Of a DNA stretch of 8,929 bases, positions 5,493 through 8,929 are shown one piece after another. How positions within the stretch are numbered: position 1 is the stretch's first letter; each line of letters starts with the position of its first letter. This DNA is from Actinomycetes bacterium (lineage in GTDB: Bacteria; Actinomycetota; Acidimicrobiia; Acidimicrobiales; RAAP-2): assembly GCA_021802025.1 (NCBI GenBank), contig JAKABC010000064.1, forward strand, positions 1 to 8,929, read 5' to 3'. Under the pieces are notes generated by a model that made no database searches, was not told the origin of the DNA, and was given only the letters and a program-made list of their open reading frames with translations. Made by a program: the position numbers and the translations under genes.

Positions 5493-6080
5493 ATGTTCCA
5501 GGTGCGGATCCACGGTCGCGGGGGTCAGGGCGTCGTCACCGCCGCCGAACTGCTGGCCGTCGCCGCCTTCGACCAAGGACGCCACGCCCAGGCCTTCCCC
5601 AGCTTCGGCTCCGAGCGCACCGGGGCCCCGGTCGTCTCCTACTGTCGGATCGACGATCACGAGATCCGCACCCGCGAACCGATCGACGCCCCCGACGCCG
5701 TCATCGTCCAAGACGTCACCCTGGTGCACCACGTCGACCTCTTCGGGGGGCTCAGCCCGACGGGCTACGTCCTGGTGAACACGTCGCTGGCCCTCGGCGA
5801 ACTCGGTCTCGACGACACGCTCGCCGCCCTGCCCGACGGCCACGCCGCCGCGTGCGCGGCCACCGAGCTGGCCCTCGCCCACGTGGGCCGCGCGGTGCCC
5901 AACGTGCCCCTGCTCGGCGCCTGGTGCGCTTTGACCGGCGAACTGCCTCTCGAGGCGCTGGCCCGAGCCCTGCGCCACCGCTTCACCCGCGAGGTCGCCG
6001 AGCGCAACGTGGCGGCCGCGAGCGCGGCCTTCGACCTCGTCCGCGACCTCAAGGAGGCCCAGCGTGCTCCAACAGCTTGA
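5493..6080 (+). CDS. porG: Pyruvate:ferredoxin oxidoreductase-type gamma subunit
   Basis: A 195-residue gamma subunit of the 2-oxoacid:ferredoxin oxidoreductase family. It carries the family motif HGRGGQGVVTAAELLA (7-22) and FGSERTGAPV (38-47), which in this family form the subunit that binds near the TPP/CoA site and completes the heteromeric enzyme. Its length fits stand-alone PorG. The ATG at 5493 has GAGG 6 nt upstream; GTG 5469 would add eight residues. It is the first gene of the por operon, and its 3' end overlaps porA by 17 nt. The enzyme as a whole oxidatively decarboxylates a 2-oxoacid to an acyl-CoA in the cytoplasm. Pyruvate is the likeliest substrate, judged from porA; 2-ketoisovalerate is an alternative. 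Confidence 0.92.
   Translation: MFQVRIHGRGGQGVVTAAELLAVAAFDQGRHAQAFPSFGSERTGAPVVSYCRIDDHEIRTREPIDAPDAVIVQDVTLVHHVDLFGGLSPTGYVLVNTSLALGELGLDDTLAALPDGHAAACAATELALAHVGRAVPNVPLLGAWCALTGELPLEALARALRHRFTREVAERNVAAASAAFDLVRDLKEAQRAPTA
6051..6057 (+). promoter_or_regulatory. Strong Shine-Dalgarno site of porA
   Basis: AAGGAGG with a 6-nt spacer to the GTG at 6064. It lies inside porG codons and fixes the porA start, giving a 17-nt overlap of the two genes. Confidence 0.8.
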
Positions 6081-7314
6081 GGGCTCGCGCGCCATCGCCG
6101 AGACGGTCGCGCTCTGTCGGCCCGAGGTCGTGTGCGCCTATCCGATCTCGCCCCAGACCCACATCATCGAGGCCATCGGGGCGATGGTGAAGGACGGTCG
6201 GCTCTCGCCCTGCGAGTTCATCAACGTCGAGTCGGAGTACGCGGCCATGTCGGTCTCGATCGGGGCGTCGGCGGCGGGGGCCCGGACCTACACGGCCACG
6301 GCCAGTCAGGGCCTGCTCTTCATGATCGAGGCCGTCTACAACGCGGCCGGCCTCGGCCTGCCGGTCGTGATGACCCTCGCGAACCGCGCCATCGGGGCGC
6401 CTATCAACATCTGGAACGACCACAGCGACGCCATGGCCGTGGGCGACGCCGGCTGGATCCAGCTCTTCGCCGAGACCAACCAGGAGGCCGCCGACCTCCA
6501 CGTCCAGGCCTTCCGGCTCGCCGAGGCGCTCTCGGTGCCCGTGATGGTCTGCATGGACGGCTTCATCCTCACCCACGCCGTGGAGGCGGTCGACCTGATC
6601 GACCAGGCGGTCGTCGACTCGTTCCTCCCCCCCTACGAGCCCCGTCAGGTCCTCGACCCCGACGATCCCGTCTCGATCGGGGCGATGGTCGGACCCGAGG
6701 CCTTCGAGGAGGTGCGCTACCTCGCCCACCTGCGCCAGCTCGACGCGCTCGAGTTGATCCCGAGCGTGGCCGAGGAGTTCGCCGCGCTCACCGGCCGCGC
6801 CAGCGGCGGCCTCCTCCACCCCTACCGCCTCGAGGACGCCGAGACCGTCATCGTCGCGATGGGCTCGGTGCTGGGCACCATCAAAGACGCCGTCGACGCC
6901 CGACGCCGGGCCGGCGAACGGGTCGGGGTGCTCGGGGTGACCGCGTTCCGGCCCTTCCCCGTCGTAGCGGTGGCCGACGCCCTTCGCGGGGCCCGTCGGG
7001 TCGTCGTGGTGGAGAAGGCCTTCAGCCTGGGCATGGGCGGGGTGCTCGCCACCGACGTGGCGACGGCCTCACCCGACTCGGGTGGGGACCTCGCGACCGT
7101 GGTGGCCGGTCTCGGCGGGCGCCCCATCACCCGGCGCGACGTCGAGGGGATCCTCGAGCGCTCGGCCCAGGGCACGCTGCCCCGACTCAGCTTTCTCAAC
7201 CTCGACGAGGACGTCGTGGCGCGCGAGCGCGCGCGCATGGCCGCCTCGCGCCGATCGGGGCCGTTCGCCGAGAACGTGCTGCGCGACCTCGCGGGTGGGC
7301 GGGCCCACCGATGA
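6064..7314 (+). CDS. porA: Pyruvate:ferredoxin oxidoreductase-type alpha subunit
   Basis: A 416-residue alpha subunit. Domain I (transketolase-like pyrimidine-binding) shows CAYPISPQTHIIEAI (24-38), FINVESEYAAM (52-62), TATASQGLLFMIEAVYNAAG (77-96) and NRAIGAPINIWNDHSDAM (107-124). The PINIWNDHSD stretch is typical of pyruvate-type PorA rather than of KorA (2-oxoglutarate). Domain II (transketolase C-terminal type) starts around TVIVAMGSVLGTIKDAVD (261-278) and includes GVTAFRPFP (291-299) and VVVVEKAFSLG (313-323). The GTG start is set by a perfect ribosome site. The stop overlaps the porB ATG (ATGA). Together with PorB it builds the TPP active site. The pyruvate assignment is inferred from motifs; a broad branched-chain oxoacid range is possible. 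The reversible enzyme can serve catabolism or CO2 fixation; the window does not decide which. Confidence 0.93.
   Translation: MLQQLEGSRAIAETVALCRPEVVCAYPISPQTHIIEAIGAMVKDGRLSPCEFINVESEYAAMSVSIGASAAGARTYTATASQGLLFMIEAVYNAAGLGLPVVMTLANRAIGAPINIWNDHSDAMAVGDAGWIQLFAETNQEAADLHVQAFRLAEALSVPVMVCMDGFILTHAVEAVDLIDQAVVDSFLPPYEPRQVLDPDDPVSIGAMVGPEAFEEVRYLAHLRQLDALELIPSVAEEFAALTGRASGGLLHPYRLEDAETVIVAMGSVLGTIKDAVDARRRAGERVGVLGVTAFRPFPVVAVADALRGARRVVVVEKAFSLGMGGVLATDVATASPDSGGDLATVVAGLGGRPITRRDVEGILERSAQGTLPRLSFLNLDEDVVARERARMAASRRSGPFAENVLRDLAGGRAHR
7294..7309 (+). repeat. Hairpin at the porA-porB junction
   Basis: GGTGGGCGGGCCCACC is a perfect 7-bp inverted repeat with a 2-nt centre, ending one base before the porB ATG. 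In mRNA it would hide the only G-rich ribosome site of porB, so porB would depend on ribosomes arriving from porA. It may also be a by-product of GC-rich codons (GGRAH). Confidence 0.45.
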
Positions 7315-8309
7315 CCGAGACCCGCGTGCACTTCTACCAAGTCGGGAGCTTCGCCGTGGGGAACCGGCTGCTCTCCGACGCGGACCGCACGGTCCAGGCG
7401 AGTCCCGAGCGCACCAACTCGCTCGACGCGGGCCATCGGGCCTGCCAGGGGTGCGGCGAGGCCCTCGGCGCCCGCTACGCGCTCGACGCGGCGATGCGCG
7501 CCACCCAGGGTCGCCTGGTCGCGGTGAACGCCACGGGATGTCTCGAGGTCTTCTCGACCCCCTACCCCGAGACCTCCTGGCGGATCGCGTGGCTGCACTC
7601 CCTCTTCGGCAACGCCCCGGCCGTCGCCACGGGTGTGGCCGCGGCGATGCGCGCCAAGGGTCGCGACGACGTGCGCGTCGTAGGTCAAGCCGGCGACGGC
7701 GGGACCGTGGACATCGGCTTCGGCACGCTGTCGGGGATGTTCGAGCGCAACGACGACGTGCTCTTCATCTGCTACGACAACGAGGGCTACATGAACACCG
7801 GTGTCCAGAGGTCGGCGGCGACGCCCCCCGCCGCCCGCACCGCCACCAGCGAGGCGCTCGGCGCGGACCCGGGCAACGTCTTCGGCCAGGGCAAGGACCT
7901 GCCGCGCCTGGCCATGGCCCACGACATCCCCTACGTCGCGACGGCCACCGTCGCGGACCTCCACGACCTCGAGCGCAAGGTCGAGCGCGCCATGACCGTG
8001 CGCGGGGCTCGCTACCTGCACGTCCTCGTCCCCTGCCCCCTGGGCTGGGGAGCCGCGTCGGCCGACACGGTGCGTCTGGCGCGCCTCGCCGCCGAGAGCG
8101 GCTTCTTCCCGGTCTTCGAGGCCGAGCACGGCGTCGTGACCGGCGTGCGGCGCATCCGACAGCGCGTGGGGGTCGAGGAGTACCTGCGCCCCCAACGGCG
8201 CTTCGCCCACCTCTTCGCCGGGGAGGGCCGGCCCGACCTCGTGGCCCGGCTCCAGGCCCTCGCCGACGCGAACATCGTGCGCTACGGGCTGGCCCCCGAG
8301 GAGGAGTGA
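7311..8309 (+). CDS. porB: Pyruvate:ferredoxin oxidoreductase-type beta subunit, TPP and [4Fe-4S] binding
   Basis: A 332-residue beta subunit. The TPP-Mg motif runs from GDGGTVDIGFGTLSG (128-142) to YDNEGYMNTGVQ (155-166). Four Cys fit the pattern that holds a [4Fe-4S] cluster in archaeal homologues: Cys45 and Cys48 (CQGC), Cys77 (NATGC) and Cys242 (VPCPLGW). RSAATPP (167-173) follows the TPP motif as in pyruvate-type enzymes. The ATG overlaps the porA stop by 4 nt, and its stop TGA shares the A with the next gene's ATG, so translation is coupled on both sides. The same frame is open for about 390 codons upstream of the ATG, but that part is Arg/Pro-rich and lies over porA, so it is a shadow. 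Its direct electron acceptor is not visible as a PorD ferredoxin; the next gene is the best candidate partner. Confidence 0.94.
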   Translation: MTETRVHFYQVGSFAVGNRLLSDADRTVQASPERTNSLDAGHRACQGCGEALGARYALDAAMRATQGRLVAVNATGCLEVFSTPYPETSWRIAWLHSLFGNAPAVATGVAAAMRAKGRDDVRVVGQAGDGGTVDIGFGTLSGMFERNDDVLFICYDNEGYMNTGVQRSAATPPAARTATSEALGADPGNVFGQGKDLPRLAMAHDIPYVATATVADLHDLERKVERAMTVRGARYLHVLVPCPLGWGAASADTVRLARLAAESGFFPVFEAEHGVVTGVRRIRQRVGVEEYLRPQRRFAHLFAGEGRPDLVARLQALADANIVRYGLAPEEE

Positions 8310-8929
8310 TGGAGCGGCCCTTCGCGATCACCCTTCCGGTCGGCTCGAGCCGGGCCAACCACACCGGCTCGTGGCGCGTTGAGCGACCGGTCTACGTCGA
8401 CCGACTACCCCCGTGCAACGACGCCTGTCCCGCCGGGGAGAACATCCAGGGCTGGCTCTACCACGCGGAGTCGGGCGACTACGCGGCGGCCTGGGCGACC
8501 CTGGTGGAGGAGAACCCGCTGCCGGCGATCATGGGCCGGGTCTGCTTCCACCCCTGTGAGACGGCGTGCAACCGCGTGCGCGTGGACGAGGCGGTGGGCA
8601 TCAACGCCGTCGAGCGCTTCCTCGGCGACACGGCCATCGCGCGCGGCTGGCGCCTGCCCGAGTCGGGCCCCGACTCGGGCCGTCGGGTCCTGGTCGTGGG
8701 TGCCGGTCCCGCCGGCCTCTCGGCCACCTACCACCTGCGGCGCGCCGGCCACGCCGTGACCCTGGTCGACGGCGCGTCGCGGCTCGGGGGGATGCTGCGC
8801 TACGGCATCCCCGCCTACCGGCTACCGCGAGAGGTGCTCGACGCCGAGGTCGGCCGGATCATCGAGATGGGCGTCGAGGTCGTCCTCGATCGCTCCGTGG
8901 AGGACATCGCCGCCGCGCGCGACGAGTTC
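8309..8929 (+). CDS. GltD-like FAD/NAD(P) oxidoreductase with N-terminal Fe-S domain, partial
   Basis: The first 207 residues are visible; the frame is open at the right edge. The N-terminal domain matches the Fe-S domain of glutamate synthase small subunit and dihydropyrimidine dehydrogenase: PPCNDACPAG (34-43; Cys36, Cys40), then ENPLPAIMGRVCFHPCETAC (68-87; Cys79, Cys83, Cys87). After a linker (about 117-124) comes the FAD-binding Rossmann motif VVGAGPAGLSATYHL (129-143), with VTLVD at 150-154, then GGMLRYGIPAYRLP (160-173), conserved in GltD-type proteins. The usual first CxxC of GltD is not seen before Cys36. Full members exceed 450 residues and may carry a C-terminal ferredoxin domain; that part is outside the window. 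The ATG is tied to the porB stop (TGATG) with GAGGAGGAG just before it. No glutamate synthase large subunit is visible, so electron exchange between POR and NAD(P) is more likely than glutamate synthesis. Confidence 0.88.
   Translation, partial: MERPFAITLPVGSSRANHTGSWRVERPVYVDRLPPCNDACPAGENIQGWLYHAESGDYAAAWATLVEENPLPAIMGRVCFHPCETACNRVRVDEAVGINAVERFLGDTAIARGWRLPESGPDSGRRVLVVGAGPAGLSATYHLRRAGHAVTLVDGASRLGGMLRYGIPAYRLPREVLDAEVGRIIEMGVEVVLDRSVEDIAAARDEF
8656..8680. repeat. Perfect 11-bp hairpin inside the GltD-like gene
   Basis: GCCCGAGTCGG (8656-8666) pairs perfectly with CCGACTCGGGC (8670-8680) around a 3-nt loop, the strongest hairpin I found in the window. It encodes PESGPDSG, the linker between the Fe-S and FAD domains. 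It contains two copies of the near-palindromic 11-mer CCCGASTCGGG (S = G or C); a third lies in porA at 7072-7082. Confidence 0.6.

Noticed and set aside
6132..7310. An open frame of about 390 codons upstream of and continuous with porB, suggesting a large fused PorB.
   Set aside because: The upstream part is Arg/Gly/Pro-rich, without motifs, and lies in another phase over porA, which has clear domain motifs throughout. The ATG at 7311 with its ATGA overlap is the natural start.
6822..8210. A 462-codon minus-strand open frame opposite porA and porB.
   Set aside because: Composition is His/Gly/Arg-rich with no motif. It is the usual antisense open frame produced by high third-position GC.

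Overview
The window is very GC-rich throughout (roughly 70% by eye), with strong G/C preference at third codon positions, frequent GTG starts, 1-4 nt start/stop overlaps and TANNNT -10 boxes. This suggests a high-GC actinobacterium, possibly one of the Acidimicrobiia. That placement is inference: no rRNA or other phylogenetic marker is present. No tRNA, CRISPR array, insertion sequence or prophage gene was seen.

Layout. (1) 1-1002, minus strand: a FhuF-like [2Fe-2S] protein, followed with a GTGA overlap by an unidentified gene that runs off the left edge. (2) 1003-1379: a divergent gap with a 19-bp near-palindrome beside a minus-strand -10 box. (3) 1380-2756, plus: cobB/cbiA, cobyrinate a,c-diamide synthase, standing alone with no other cob gene. 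Its only good promoter lies inside the annotated 5' end, which makes its start codon uncertain. (4) 2757-3374: about 620 bp without a convincing gene, holding several hairpins. (5) 3375-4100, plus: a zinc-ribbon plus NERD-domain protein, apparently leaderless, with an altered active-site motif. (6) 4162-5243, minus: two coupled GNAT acetyltransferases, convergent with the NERD gene. (7) 5244-5492: a divergent control region. (8) 5493-8929, plus: a tightly overlapped operon, porG-porA-porB plus a GltD-like FAD/NAD(P) oxidoreductase cut by the right edge.

How the genes work together. The por genes encode the gamma, alpha and beta subunits of a pyruvate:ferredoxin-type oxidoreductase (pyruvate + CoA <-> acetyl-CoA + CO2 + 2 electrons). 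The fourth gene is translationally coupled to porB. It has an N-terminal Cys-rich Fe-S domain and a Rossmann FAD site, so it could pass electrons between the oxidoreductase and NAD(P). No separate ferredoxin (PorD) gene lies in the visible part.

No clearly new system is proven here. The best leads are the POR-NAD(P)H oxidoreductase operon, the paired leaderless promoters with identical spacing (one pointing at an ATT codon of cobB), the motif-altered NERD protein, and several strong palindromes or hairpins at functional positions.
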